A stretch of 64,000 bases of DNA from Allium sativum (lineage: Eukaryota > Streptophyta > Magnoliopsida > Asparagales > Amaryllidaceae), in NCBI GenBank assembly GCA_030737875.1, contig CM060921.1, positions 401,738,192 to 401,802,191 of the forward strand, given 5' to 3'. The notes beneath the pieces are model-generated. The model searched no databases and was not told where the DNA came from. It was given only the letters and a program-made list of their open reading frames with translations. Within the stretch, counting starts at the first letter, position 1; each line of letters opens with the position of its first letter. Positions 22,314 through 34,110 of this stretch are shown piece after piece. Both the position numbers and the translations under genes were made by a program.

Positions 22314-23189
22314 TGTTGGAAAATGAATGAGCAAAGAAAGAAAAAGAGATAGGGAAGAAGAAGGGATAGCAACATTTAAAGTCCCACATCATAGAAATAT
22401 TAGCACAATCTCTCCTTATATATTAGAAGCCAAATAGGCTTAAAATAAAAAAGAGAGGGATGATAAAAGGATGCGGACTTGGCCATATTAAATACATTAA
22501 AAAGTCAAAAATAAGGGCCTTGGGCCTTGGGGTCTCCTGATTGGATATGGCCGACGTTGCTGATTGGGCTAGTGCACTAACATGAGAATATTTTTCCTCG
22601 GAATTTTAAAAGGTGTGTCTGTTCAGTCTAGAATTCGAAAGGAATGTCTGTTAACTGAACGAGTACAACCATTTGAATTCTCAGCGTATGTATATTAATA
22701 ACCGAGCGGTTAAAGGGTCGCAACCTTTCCTATTCTGACGGTTACTGATGCATGAGAACAAGCACTCGTCCTTGCCTATATATACACTGCCCAAAACAAG
22801 ACAGAATTCACTTTTTTGCTTGCATTGCTTCTTCTTCTTCAAAGTAATTCTCTGATCTAGCTTCTGTAATCAACTTCAGTTCATCAGAGCTCCGTTTGCT
22901 GGCACTACGCAACGGAGTTGGTCCGTTTTATCCTGGGAAACAAATTGCAACTACGTCGATTGGTGCATACAACAGCAATATTGTTTCAACGAAACAGAAA
23001 ATATCTGGACTCGGACATTAGTGAAACAGAATACTTTCTGTTTATCTTCTATCTTGCGCACAAATCGGTTACGCTTTCTGTGATTATTGTAAACACAGTT
23101 TGACGTGACAATTGTGATATAATTGATTAACGTTGATTTTTGTTGCAGTCTGTTTGTAATACAATTGTGTAATTACAAAAGTTCTAACA
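22314..23189 (+). repeat. Cop1 3' LTR
   Basis: Begins TGTTGGA after the PPT and most likely ends TTCTAACA at 23189 (876 bp). A second CTCTAACA at 23266 is an alternative end. It contains AGTCCCACATCAT (about 22380), also found in the D LTR, and a TATA box. The partner 5' LTR is outside the window, so the end cannot be confirmed. A PBS-like sequence follows at 23192-23207. Confidence 0.8.
22777..22786 (+). promoter_or_regulatory. Putative TATA box in Cop1 LTR
   Basis: CTATATATACAC, about two thirds of the way into the LTR, followed by a pyrimidine-rich stretch as in transcribed plant copia LTRs. Confidence 0.55.
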
Positions 23190-26100
23190 GAATTGTACCA
23201 GAGCGAGTTTAATTCGAGAGCAAATAGTCTGTACCTAAATTTCTAAATAATTTGGGTTCTCTAACAGACTAAGACAATCTCCGAGAGCATACTAAAAGCT
23301 CAAGCAGTAGAAGAAGAAAAAAAAAGAAGCCAGAAATCACAATTCCTTCAACAGCAAACTATAAACATAATCACACGTATGCATACAATTTTCCACGGAT
23401 ATTTGCTGTGTCTGCATTGTACACATTAGACCCACCAAGTAACCAAAATTTCGACATCAGATTTCTTTGTTTATGCTATCAACGCGTGAATGGGAAATTT
23501 AAATTAAATGAAATAATTAAATATGTGCATGCAGAAAATAATCAAAACATCCATTTCATTTTGCAGTAGCATGTATTTGGCTGGTTCCATTTTGTGTGTG
23601 AGATTAAATCCTTTGTCCCCAAAATTCCCTATTGTTCTGTATCCAACTGATCAGAACATCTGATTTACACATTTTTGCAATTAACTCAGAGATTAAAAAA
23701 AAAATTAATTGCAAAAGGTGGAAATTAGTGGACTCCTGATTGGTTGGGTACGGGGGATTAGAGGGTTTTGGGTACAGGGATTATGGTACTGTCATGCAAT
23801 GTTGATTAACAGCTGTAGTCATAATCTAGTTATCTTTTATCTTATCACAATATATGAACAAGTGGCCATGCACATCACAGTCATAATATCATGATAAACT
23901 GGCTAGTCCACATATCTTATTTTATTTTTTATAGCACAATTTAAAGTTATAATTAACTACATGCATATATGGGTTAAAGGCACATGCTAGCAAGATTGCA
24001 TTAAGGTGCAGACAATGTACTGAAACAGTTTATGATTCCAGAAGAGTGTGGAAATGAGAAAAGCAGAAATGATTGTCCTTGGATCTAACGTAGTAGTTGG
24101 AGAAGGCTGAATGCTAGAGGAAGGAAATTATGACTAGTGTGCCAAGCAATTTCCTGTGTGTCCTTTGCCTCCATAAATCAAATCAATTATCATATGTATT
24201 AGGGCGCTGAATCAAAAAGGATAGCAAGAAATTAGATATGGACATGATACAGTTAGGAATATAGGCAATACTATGCAGTCACATGTGCACTGCATAATGT
24301 TTCATTATGAACATCTACAATAATTAACAATGTATTTTTACGTCTCTTTCATTATCTTTGATGGAGGCAAGCTAATGATTCACGGACCTGATATGTATAC
24401 TAATTGTATCCTAATCACGTGAAGATAGAGTTAAATGAGTTAATGACAACAACAATTGTTAAAAGTGGGGTTTAAGCGAACATAGTGGTCTCCTTAACAG
24501 CAGACTAATTTACTACAGTAAACTGCAACCAAATTTGTATTGGTGAAAATGTAATGGTTGTGTGAAATATTTAACCAAGTTGCATATATGTACTGAATTA
24601 TATATGATTGTTATGTAATAAAAAGCGTACATTAATTGTTATCACTGGGAATGCGATAGTAGACGTTTGGTTGTTATATAGGATAATATATTAGAGTACA
24701 TACATAACCATTGATGGGAACTTATCCAGTCCTGTATAGTAGGTATATTAATTATATGAAGTCGGTAATATAGCAGAAGTTGGTGAGATGTAACAACTAA
24801 CATGTGGAGTTCTCTTGGGTATAAGTTAATCCATATGACATTCATTTGTGTGTCTCTTCTTTAGCATTCAGAAATAAATTTGTATTCTGGTATAAAATCA
24901 TGCCATGATGTATATGTTCCAACTACATTCTTGTCCATATATAAACCGTATTTCCAGTAATCTTTTTGCTATATTTGTGTTATGCATCGGACCCCCCCCT
25001 TGTAGCCGAAACTTCAACGTCATGTTTCATCGTTTAGCCACACTTAACTAACGCGTGAAAAAAAGCAACGAAATGCAATAAATACGTATGCAGTTGGGAT
25101 AAATATCCAAGACATATATCAATTGTGCACACCAGCCACTTTGGCTGGTTCTATATATTGGAGAGTAGTGATGCAATGACAATTAACAGCTGTAGTCCTT
25201 TTGTAATCAATCGTTTATCTTATCACAGTATATGAACTAGTGGTCAAGCATGCATATCACAGTAGAACTATGGTGATAACAGGGTCCAGAAGGGTTTCAT
25301 AAGTCACATGAAGCACATAAAAATATGGTTAATACAAGCAATGCCAAAATAATGACCACAGAGGACATGGTTATTAATTACAGTTTGCATGGTAGTCTAA
25401 TTTTTATTTGATAGTAATATAGTAGTGTATTATATAGAACTGACACAGCAAGTCAGCAACAGATTTAATTTGAAGAAAACAAAAAAAATAAATGAGGTAT
25501 GACCCAAAAGTAACATCGGCCAACTGCCTCAGAACATAGTCAAACCTCCAATAAAGAGGACTAAGGAGTCGATTTCTTTATACATAATAGCACCAGATTC
25601 AATTCCTAGAGATACCATAGTCCTTTACCATCCTATATGTGATAAAAATAGTGGTTAATAGTTCGATGGAAGAAAAGAGGGGACCAAGAAAAAAAGGAAG
25701 AACAGGATTTACATATAGAAACACAGGTACAAGTAGCCATCAAAGCAATAAAGCAAATCAGACCGGCAGTGCTTCAGTTTGGTCATCTTTGGTTCATTAA
25801 TTAGTTGAATATTAATTAATGTGAAACCTTTGAAGGTAATGAACTCCATTACCATTGTACCTGACAGCAATTACAACTGTAAACAAAAGCAGAACTTATT
25901 CTTTTAAAATTTATGTATGTCATTTGTGCAGTCTGTGGTTAAAATGTAATATGTGTATATGTTTGTGCACCATTGTTAAATTTCGATATTCCTACGTACG
26001 TACCGTACGCGCTTGTCGACCATGTCTAGTCAGGGTTAACGGTTCAAGTGTCTTATGCGGCGAACCGATTGAACATCCCTCATTGCACATATAATCCGGT

Positions 26101-27960
26101 ATTGACAAACATTTGTAAGTATAATTAAAAGTAAATGAGTATTTAAAATGGAAAAATAGGAATAAACAAGGTATCTTAGGGTGAATTTCAAAAAAAATAT
26201 TAATTGGCGTGATACGTCAAACTCCAACAAACTCCAACGGATTTGAAAAATGCATATAACATTTCACACTCAAATGTGAAAATCTTGCATTTGTCTGTCA
26301 CGTCATTAACGGATCCCTGAAGCAAAATTAAGATAACTTACGAATTGTGTTTACGAATAGCAGTTTGTTCACACTGCTTTTGATGGTGTGAGCAAAACGC
26401 TATTTTTGATTGGTGAAAATCAGGAAGTCTTATAAAGAATCCCTGATTTCCACTGATAAGTACGGGCGTTTGGTTCAAAGTAGGGTGGACAAACTTCTTC
26501 TGGTTGCCTACTGTTTTATTAGTGCAGAATTGAATGGAATCGCTTCTCTGAAAATAATGATAGCAAAGTGATGATAAAGCTTCTGGAGGAGCTGTTATTC
26601 CCACTTATTTCTCTCAGTTCAATAATTGACCAGTTTACAGGTATAGCATACTTACGTCAGCATGAAGTCATGCTGATCCAAATACTAAATCTATATATTC
26701 AGTATAACATCGTATAACAATAAAACTGTAAGCATGTTAGGTACTGTTCATTATTTATAAGTTAATCATGTAGATTTATTTATTGGGCCCAAGCTGAAGT
26801 TGCAATGATGATCCACCAGAAGATTTTATTGGGCCACAGCCAAAAATGCAACAAAGGCTGTACTCCACTTTGCCTTGTAAAGTAGAAGTCCCCGGACGAT
26901 TCTGTTTTCGTTTATTATTTTTCTCCTTTTTCCCTGCTAAGCTGTACTGTTCCTGTCTCTCTTTCGTTTATTGTTTTTCTCTCTTTCAAATTAAACCACC
27001 ACGACCTAGTTGCAAAATAAAATGTAATTTCCAAGTTACTTCTCAGTTCTATAAAATCTCGTAGTTAGCGTTTTATTTCTCAGTTTCTACTCAAATTTTA
27101 ATTTTGATTTTTTTTTTTCACTTTACAAGTGCTTTATATACTGAAAATGAAAATGATACAATTCGTAGCATATGAAGAACAAACAATGTAAAAATAATTA
27201 AACATAAATCTTGCTTGAAAATCATGATACGATCTCTAATGTCCATGAACCAAAAAAATCTAAAATACATAAAAGCATCAACCGTGCAAAACTTGTGGAT
27301 TATGACATCTATTCACTTTAACAATTTGATGAACTGTGCTAGAACAATCTGAAATAAATTCATACGGATGACGTGAAAAGAAATCAAACGGTGGAGATTA
27401 GAGGATATAAAATATAATTCAGAAGAAAAAATAGAGAGGGTTCACTTTCTATCTCTACACCAGTGTTTTTCACCGCTTTTGTTGCTGGTTGATTCGTTCT
27501 TACTTCCTCTTTGTTGAGTCAGAATTGTTGTTTAATCATCTAAGAGAACATTTGTGATTGTCTTCTTTTGTTTCATTTTCTTATCCTTTGACTTTAATTG
27601 TGATATCATTTATTTTTCTTTTTTCTTTTCATTTAGGGATATCAATGCACCATCAATCATTGCAATAACTTCAAAATCGATTTCTTCCTAACGTTGCTTC
27701 CGACTATGTTTAGATCAAAAATTATTGACATCAAAAAGCATTGTGTAATTTCCAAATTGCCGATATTTTATAGAGTATCTGTTATAGTCTGGTCGTCATC
27801 CCGATTTGACTCAACTTTTAAATCATTACTATTTTCACGTGCATTGGAAGTCTGCAATAAAGTTAGTTTGAAATGCATGTCCGCATATAAATTGAGTTTA
27901 GCTTGGTCATAGTTTGTCGATCATTTCCATTATTTGTACGATTCTGTACATTTATAAAGG
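23190..27960. other. AT-rich DNA without recognisable genes
   Basis: No open frame with a recognisable domain on either strand. Short ORFs (61-88 codons, for example 26338-26604 minus) have no motif I recognise. Contains the divergent duplication listed separately. This is the longest stretch not assigned to an LTR element and may be old host DNA or decayed transposons. Confidence 0.6.
23380..25275. repeat. Old divergent duplication (about 23380-23890 and 24950-25275)
   Basis: The two segments share ordered blocks: AACGCGTGAA (23482 and 25049), TTGGCTGGTTC (about 23577 and 25142), ATTAACAGCTGTAGTC (about 23803 and 25180), ATCTTATCACA-TATATGAAC (about 23840 and 25215), and a CATGCAYATCACAGT tail. 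Spacing differs by indels and identity is modest, so the duplication is old. No TIR or coding sequence found. Confidence 0.7.
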
Positions 27961-27968
27961 TTTGAAAA

Positions 27969-28720
27969 TTATCGTTCATTACCAAAGACTTCAGGTGCTG
28001 CATACGCCGAACCATTCATTATATGTATATTACCGGTATCCGTTAAATTGTTATCATTTCCTAGGTGAGTTGTCGGTTTGGGAACCGAAATTTTTTTTTC
28101 AAAAACGCAAAACTTCGTTGGGTGTTTAAAACATTGACCATTTTGGCATACACTTGATTTCCATTCATATTCAACCAGCGGCATGAAGAGTTCATTATTT
28201 TCAATAATAACGGGAATCTTAGATTGAAATTTACATCATTATTAATTTCTACCAAAACATTAGCAAAGCAAATTTCAGTGATACCTTTCATGTAGAAGTC
28301 TGTCTTAATGAGATTTTCTAGTACAGAAGCAATTCGATGTAACTTTCTGACCAAAAATATAATTTTAGGCCTAAGAAGTGTACTCAGACTGGAATGGTTT
28401 GTAACTCAAGACCTGCTACATATTTCTTCATCATCATGAGTCTTCTGTTATAAACACAGGGACACCTTCTAGTATTTTTTTCACAATATTCTTTACTATT
28501 AGATTTAATAATATGGATACGGTTGTCTTTGGTATAAATATAGAAATCGCATGAATATACTTCCAAACCCTTTCAATGTGAGGTGTAAATAATGATAATA
28601 CAAACAACATCTAATCGCATAAATTATAATTCCATTGTCCAAACATCTTTTTGCTAAGTCAATTGCAGAGTTGGTCATTCTAACACATCTTTTTTCCATT
28701 GAAGTCAATAGGCTTAAAGA
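27969..28720 (-). pseudogene. DUF4283 / zinc-knuckle protein remnant (LINE ORF1-like)
   Basis: Minus-strand pieces in changing frames match the layout of plant DUF4283 proteins. VYNRRLMMMKKYVAGLELQ and TIPV (28384-28566) are followed by a stop where Trp is usual. LHRIASVLENLIKTDFYMKG and ITEICFANVLVEIN (28061-28354) come next, then LVEYEWKSSVCQNGQCFKHP (28110-28184), which fits the VEYEW...C..C..FGH knuckle. Such domains occur in ORF1 of plant LINE-1 elements and in related host proteins. At least one nonsense and two frame changes make it dead. No LINE reverse transcriptase is visible to the left, so it is a fragment. Assignment is by motif memory only. Confidence 0.62.
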
Positions 28721-30135
28721 AAGTTTTAGTCATAGAGACTGGAATATTCTCCTTTACTATCACTACCTTATATGCCTTAGGGTGAGTATTTTAAATGAAA
28801 TTTATGTTTTACCTGTGCATCAAGTGGATTTATTGACATTTTACCTAAGGAGCCGTGAAACTGCTTCAGATTAAGAGGTGAAAAATCTATGATATTTGCT
28901 CTGAAATTTTTGAATTTTTGGTAGAAATGTATATGCTCATTTGACGCAATTTTTCTTTATGCAGAAGTTCTCATTGACAACATTAAAAAATAAAAATTAA
29001 CAACGTTCTCAAAGTGACTGCGATTATTAGGCAATTAACAAAATGAAATCAAATAATAAGACAATGTTAAACCCTCTCACTAACAACTAACCATATTTCA
29101 GTTAACTATTTTTCTAGGTCGCATATTCCTCTTTCCCATTTCAACGCTTCCTTCTAAAAAGTAGAAAAAACGCAAATGAAAAAAACAAAACACAAAAAAA
29201 ATTCTCTTTCTAATCCTCTATCGTTTCAACCAAAGAAGCTTCTTCTGCAATTGTCTGATGTCTTTCTAGGTATCTATACTATTTCGCTTTCATCCACTTA
29301 TAGATTTAGCTATATAAATTTTGCTGTTCTTCTTAAATATATAATCACAAAAAAATATTCGGGGAAATGTCTCCCTTTGCAGGGATGGAACATGCAATCT
29401 GTAAGATGACTTTCAGGTAGCTTACCACCCACTAAATCCATTTTAATAAAACTAGTAGAATAAGAGTTATAAATTTAAATTTTCGTTACCATTCATCCCT
29501 CCTCCCTTCCTCCACTTTGTTGCCCTCATCCCGGGGGTTGCCCTAAACGATGGACTGACCAAACTAGCCCTGGAGCAGGGCCTGATGTTTATATGTTCTT
29601 TTATTTCCGTATTGTGATTTTTATTGGAAAATAAATAAGAAATTTGTCATTTGGTATATTGCTCATGTGCATATTGCTATGTACTTTTCTGAAGTTAAAC
29701 CACATGCATTTACTATGTACTTTTGTAAAAGTTTCTGTTAAAACTTAGATAGCTCAAATGTGCTATTAAAGAGTAATGAGATATAATCAATATGACAATA
29801 CATAAAAAAAATTATGCGAAAAACCATATAAAAACCAAACTGGGTAGACGAGCTCAGTAATTATTTGCATATAGTGTATACATTGTCTTGTTTAAAAATA
29901 AAATATTATTTCACGATGAATATGAACTATAGAATATGTTGCATTTTCAGAATAAAGTTTATACAATGGAAAATTTTAGGTTAGGAAATGCTTTAATCAA
30001 GATACATACCTGGATTTGGTCACTATTTTATGAAACTTTTTTTTTTTGCAAGGCAAACCGGATTATAATGACCATACCACTTTTATTATAAAACTAAAGA
30101 AACAGGAGCTCTGCACATGCACAGAGCAACTATCT
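28721..30135. other. AT-rich DNA, no gene recognised
   Basis: No domain on either strand. It ends with a T9-rich run at about 30040-30048 and an inverted repeat GCTCTG...CAGAGC at about 30108-30127, next to the insertion point of element D. Read on the minus strand, the stretch next to D would continue the host fragment at 56174-56531. Confidence 0.6.
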
Positions 30136-30140
30136 GGTTT
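30136..30140. repeat. Target-site duplication GGTTT of element D (pair at 56169-56173)
   Basis: GGTTT immediately before TGTTGGAAAT and immediately after CCCAACA. It defines D as one insertion of 26,028 bp including the nested elements. Confidence 0.95.
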
Positions 30141-30695
30141 TGTTGGAAATTTATCCGATCGACTCGACTCGACCCGGCCCGGTTCGGTTCGCTTCGGTTC
30201 GGGCTTGGGCCTTGGCTATGTGGTGTAGACACTTATATTTTTAGACCAGAAAAACTTGATTTTTTCGAACCGTTTTTTAATTACGGAAAATATTTCTGAA
30301 CCGAATTTAATTTGAAACGGTAAACTTTTGACCAAGTATTTCGCAGATCTTATTTTCCTCCACTGACCAGTATTTCCGAATAATCTAATCCTCGTCTATA
30401 TATTATTATCTTCAGATTAGACGAGATTATTATAGATAGAAAAAAAAACTGTTTTTCTCTTTTCTCTTCCACCGCCATTAAAATATTCTTACAGAAATTT
30501 TCGAGCAGTTAAATCCGAAAGTGCAAATCTGCACTGATCTGTTTGTGCAAAGCAGATCAGTTATTAATTTCAGAGAGGCTGTTTTATCCTAGAGGCGGCG
30601 GCGAAAGTACGAACTGGTTTTGTACCATCGACCAGATCGCCGAATCGTCTTCAAGAAAGCGACCTGGTCCGCGACTCAACCATTATTTCCCAACA
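30141..30695 (+). repeat. Element D 5' LTR (U3-deleted)
   Basis: 555 bp, TGTTGGAAATTTAT...CCCAACA. It passes from the LTR start straight to a CGACTCGACCCGG-rich block, skipping the part with GTCCCACATCAT present in the 3' copy. A possible TATA box lies at about 30396-30404. Confidence 0.93.
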
Positions 30696-31050
30696 ATTTG
30701 AAGACGATAAGAAACAATGGCTTCGTTGCAGTCCTAGATGGAGGCGGTTGCTACCCTACAGACAATTAATCAATGGGAGGACACTAGAATGATCTGGATG
30801 GAACAGTCGTGATGATCATTGGCGCGTCATCAGCCATTATAACAGATCTCGCTGCTGCTGGATGCCGCATCATCGCCGCGGTCAGGCATATCGAACGACT
30901 GAAATCACTTTGCAACGATTGAACGCGATGAAATCTGAACTGTGGACCATGGATCTACATGCTCAGGTTCTGTTTTCGCCTTTCTTTTCAGCTGATTATT
31001 TCAGATCTATTTTGAGCTAAATCATATGATTTAATGAGTTTTATTTTGAA
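30696..31050 (+). other. Element D leader, non-coding
   Basis: Replaces the expected PBS and gag start. It contains an ATG at 30718 that meets a stop after a few codons. No knuckle or capsid motif. Confidence 0.6.
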
Positions 31051-31305
31051 AGTGTCATTAGAGGAGGCACTATTTGAATGCTAATAGTGAAAATGTTTTT
31101 ATTATAAATTGACATTATTTAAGTGCATAATTATGTTGAAAATGTCACTAAAATTTTGGCATTACTGAAATACATATGATTATATGAAAATGTCATTAAA
31201 ATTAACATTAATAGAACACATATATTATTTGGAAATGTCACTAAAATTTTTGACATTAATAGAATGTGTATGTTATTTGATAATGTCCTTAAGAATTGAC
31301 ATTAA
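31051..31305. repeat. AATGTC...GACATT inverted-pair array in element D
   Basis: About six units of roughly 48 bp. Each opens with AATGTC or AGTGTC and closes about 24 bases later with GACATT or GGCATT, so each unit can fold into a hairpin. The best one spans about 31226-31250. The arrangement resembles sub-terminal repeats of plant DNA transposons, but no terminal repeats were found. Confidence 0.72.
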
Positions 31306-31639
31306 TTGGATGAATTGGTTTTTTGCATCAAATAAATTGACATAGTTTATATGCATACAAGTGAAAAGATAGAATATAGAACATCTTTGTTGCATACATA
31401 TGTATTCAATATTTCTACATGAGTTAGACTGCATTGTAGCCTAATATGGAGGACAGCATATAAATTGTGACTCCTTGAGCCAAACCAAAAGAACATGCTG
31501 AATTTTTCGAAAATGCAGAAAATAATATTTTATGAGATTCACTTACGTTAGTCTCTGAGTTTACGTATATTTTTCTATACGATAAAATATGAATTCTCAA
31601 ACATATGAACATCTTTAACATTAATAAGCTTCCACGACC

Positions 31640-33022
31640 AGTCAATATAGAATAGAATAGGAATCCGCAAGGAAACCATAAAGGACAACATCAACCAACC
31701 CAAAAGAGTGATTCTGGACAGTTGTTTCTATATTACAACTGTGAAAAATCAGATCATATGACACAAAAGTGTAGGAACAGGTAAGGCCCTGCACCGCAGA
31801 CAAACCTGAATAAGAAAACTCTAACGGCTATGATTACTGAGATTCACTTTTTAGTGGATTAGATGGTTGGTGGGTAGACATTGGTGTTTCTCGTCGTGTC
31901 TGCTATGATTGTGATATATTCACAATATACATGGTTGTTGATGATCAGAAAGTGTGTTGTGAGATCCTCGCACCACTAAAGCTATAGAGATTGGTAATGT
32001 GGAAATAAAGCTTATAATTAGAAAGACAACGATTCTTAAAAGATAAGATGCATTTGACATGTTTAAAACATTCAAAACTGAAATTGAGAATCAAGTTAAT
32101 AAGAAAATTAAGAGACTACGTAGTGATAGAGAAACAAAATACGAATCAAATTCTATTCTGGATTTTTTATGTGATGTATTGTACATAAGAGAACTGCACC
32201 CTATTCACCTGAAATGAACGGTAAAGCTAAAAAAAAAAGGACCTTTACCGAATTACTAATTGTCATTTTATTAAATTTTGGTGCAGCATAACATTAGTGG
32301 GGGGATATTGTATAGACTGTACGTTATGTTCTGAATAAAATCCCCATATCTAAGAATAAAATTTCGCATTATGAAATTTTAAAAGAAATATAAATCCAAT
32401 ATGTCATACTTTAGAACTTGGGGTTGCTTAGCATATGTTTGCATTCCAGACCCTAAGAAAATAAAATTGGCAAGTAAATCATACGAATGTGTATTTATTA
32501 GCTATGCTGTTAATAGCAAAGCATACAGGATTTATGATCTAAATACACATAATATAATCTGAATCAAATAATGCCAATTTTTTATGAAACGAAATTTCCT
32601 TTTAAATTAAGGAATAGTGGGGGCACATCAAATATGCCTATTAGAACAGAACTTAATAAAAGTTCTGAAGTTGAACCTAGAAGAAGTAAAAGAGCGAGAA
32701 TCGTAAAAGATTTGGTTCGGATTTTTGTGCTTTTACTATTGAGGAGGATCACTTAAACATCTAAGAGGCCTTATCTTATTTAAGACGCCGATTTTTGGCA
32801 AGAGGCTATAAATGATGAGATGGATTCTCTAGAATCCAATAAGACTTGGCATTTGACAGATTTACTCTCTGGTTGTAAATCTATAGGCTGTAAATGAGTA
32901 TTTAAAGGAAAATTAAAACCTGATGGCACTGTTAATAAATATAAAGGACGATCAGTAGCTAAAGGTTTTAAATAAAAAGAAAATATACATTTCTTCGACA
33001 GTTTCTCACATGTGACTAGAAT
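31640..33022 (+). pseudogene. Element D gag knuckle, protease, integrase and RT remnants
   Basis: In order: a damaged knuckle (NCEKSDHMTQKCRNR, about 31737-31781); protease with DTGA degraded to DIGV (WWVDIGVSRRVC, about 31870); an integrase end (DAFDMFKTFKTEIENQVNKK, LRSDRETKYE, TAPYSPEMNGKAKKK; about 32050-32240); PDPKKIKLASKSYECVF (about 32450); and the RT start (INDEMDSLESNKTWHL, KGKLKPDGTVNKYKG; about 32810-32950). There are several in-frame stops and frameshifts. The first half of the integrase core is absent. It ends at the insertion point of element B. Confidence 0.88.
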
Positions 33023-33027
33023 AATAT
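33023..33027. repeat. Target-site duplication AATAT of element B (pair at 53560-53564)
   Basis: AATAT precedes TGTAGTGACCC and follows GGGTCACTACA at 53560-53564. The copia RT reading resumes directly after it. Confidence 0.95.
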
Positions 33028-34102
33028 TGTAGTGACCCGCATTTTTAGCTGTTGAACAATTAATTTATTTAATTATTAAATATCGATTTATCGATATCGA
33101 GAACGTGAATTAAATAATATTGAAGATTTAATTAATAATTATAATATAATAAAATATATTATAGTGTCGAAATAGTCAGAAATAGTAAAATTCACAATAG
33201 AGTGTGAATTGAATAGTATACGAGATGTGGTTAAGTTTCGATTCGAAATATAATAACGATTATATTGAATCGACGACAGTTGAACGTATAGTTTATAATA
33301 TATTTATAAACGAGCTCGAAATGGCGCTGCAGTTCGTAATTTAGCGATTCGAACTTCAACTGATTATACAGGATCCGTTTTAAACCGGATTTCTGTGAAA
33401 CAAGAAACGTGTGGAGCTGGTGGAGTATATCTTTCTAGTGGAAGAGAAAGATCGGGATTTCGTCATGTAGATTTTGATGTACGTCCAAATCAAATTTCAG
33501 AAAAAGTCGCTGTGGAATTCCTTTATAATTCGCAACGCTTTATATACGTTATAAAAGGATTTTCGATATGAATTGAATATCGATAAATTTGAAATCTGAA
33601 ATATCAATCTGTAAATTTCTGATATGATATTCTGGAGCTATACGATATCATATGTGAAGATATACGATAATATAAATTTATTTATATTTAATAATATTTA
33701 AATATATTTATATATTTAAATAGGCTATTTAGAGCGTTAAAAATAACCGGTTTTGCAAACGAAGTCGGAATTCAACGAAACCAGTTTTGTTGGATCCGCA
33801 ATATCAAATAGTTGTTAGATTTCCAGTTTCGTGATTTTTAGAGTCACTGTGTGGCCGTACGGATTTTTAGAGTGAGAAACAGTCAGTATTTTGACAGTTA
33901 AAAATACGCTGTGTGAGCATACGGAGTCGGAATTCGACGAAACTAGTTTCGTTGGGACCGTAATGTCGAACTGTAGCTACATGCCCATTTTCATGATTTT
34001 TGGGTATTGTATGGGATCGTAGGGATTTTTAAAGCAGAATACAGATAGCGGTTGGTTATAATTTTATATAATATTCGAATAAATAAATATTTTAAAATTT
34101 TG

Positions 34103-34110
34103 TATAAATA
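34103..34110 (+). promoter_or_regulatory. Putative TATA box in B LTR
   Basis: TATAAATA, about 1.08 kb into the LTR. The copy at 49389-49396 reads TATAAATG. Element A has the same extended TATAAATACACC. Confidence 0.5.

Larger units (their letters stand above)
1..23189 (+). mobile_element. Ty1/copia element Cop1, 5'-truncated by window edge, split by element A
   Basis: The coding order zinc knuckle, protease, integrase, RT, RNase H is the copia order. The window opens inside the gag CCHC knuckle, so the 5' LTR and most of gag lie to the left. The body is interrupted after 2512 by gypsy element A and resumes at 21123 in the same codon phase. A polypurine tract and a TGTTGG LTR follow. Motifs around the protease and pre-integrase region resemble Tork/Tnt1-type elements (family knowledge, not a search). 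The element is dead: one frameshift near 396-399, one nonsense codon at 2109-2111, and the 18.6-kb insertion. The right end is either 23189 or 23266, because both end in CTAACA. Confidence 0.93.

Noticed and set aside
26338..26604. 88-codon minus frame in AT-rich DNA
   Set aside because: No motif recognised and no neighbouring exon-like frame. Kept as unassigned.
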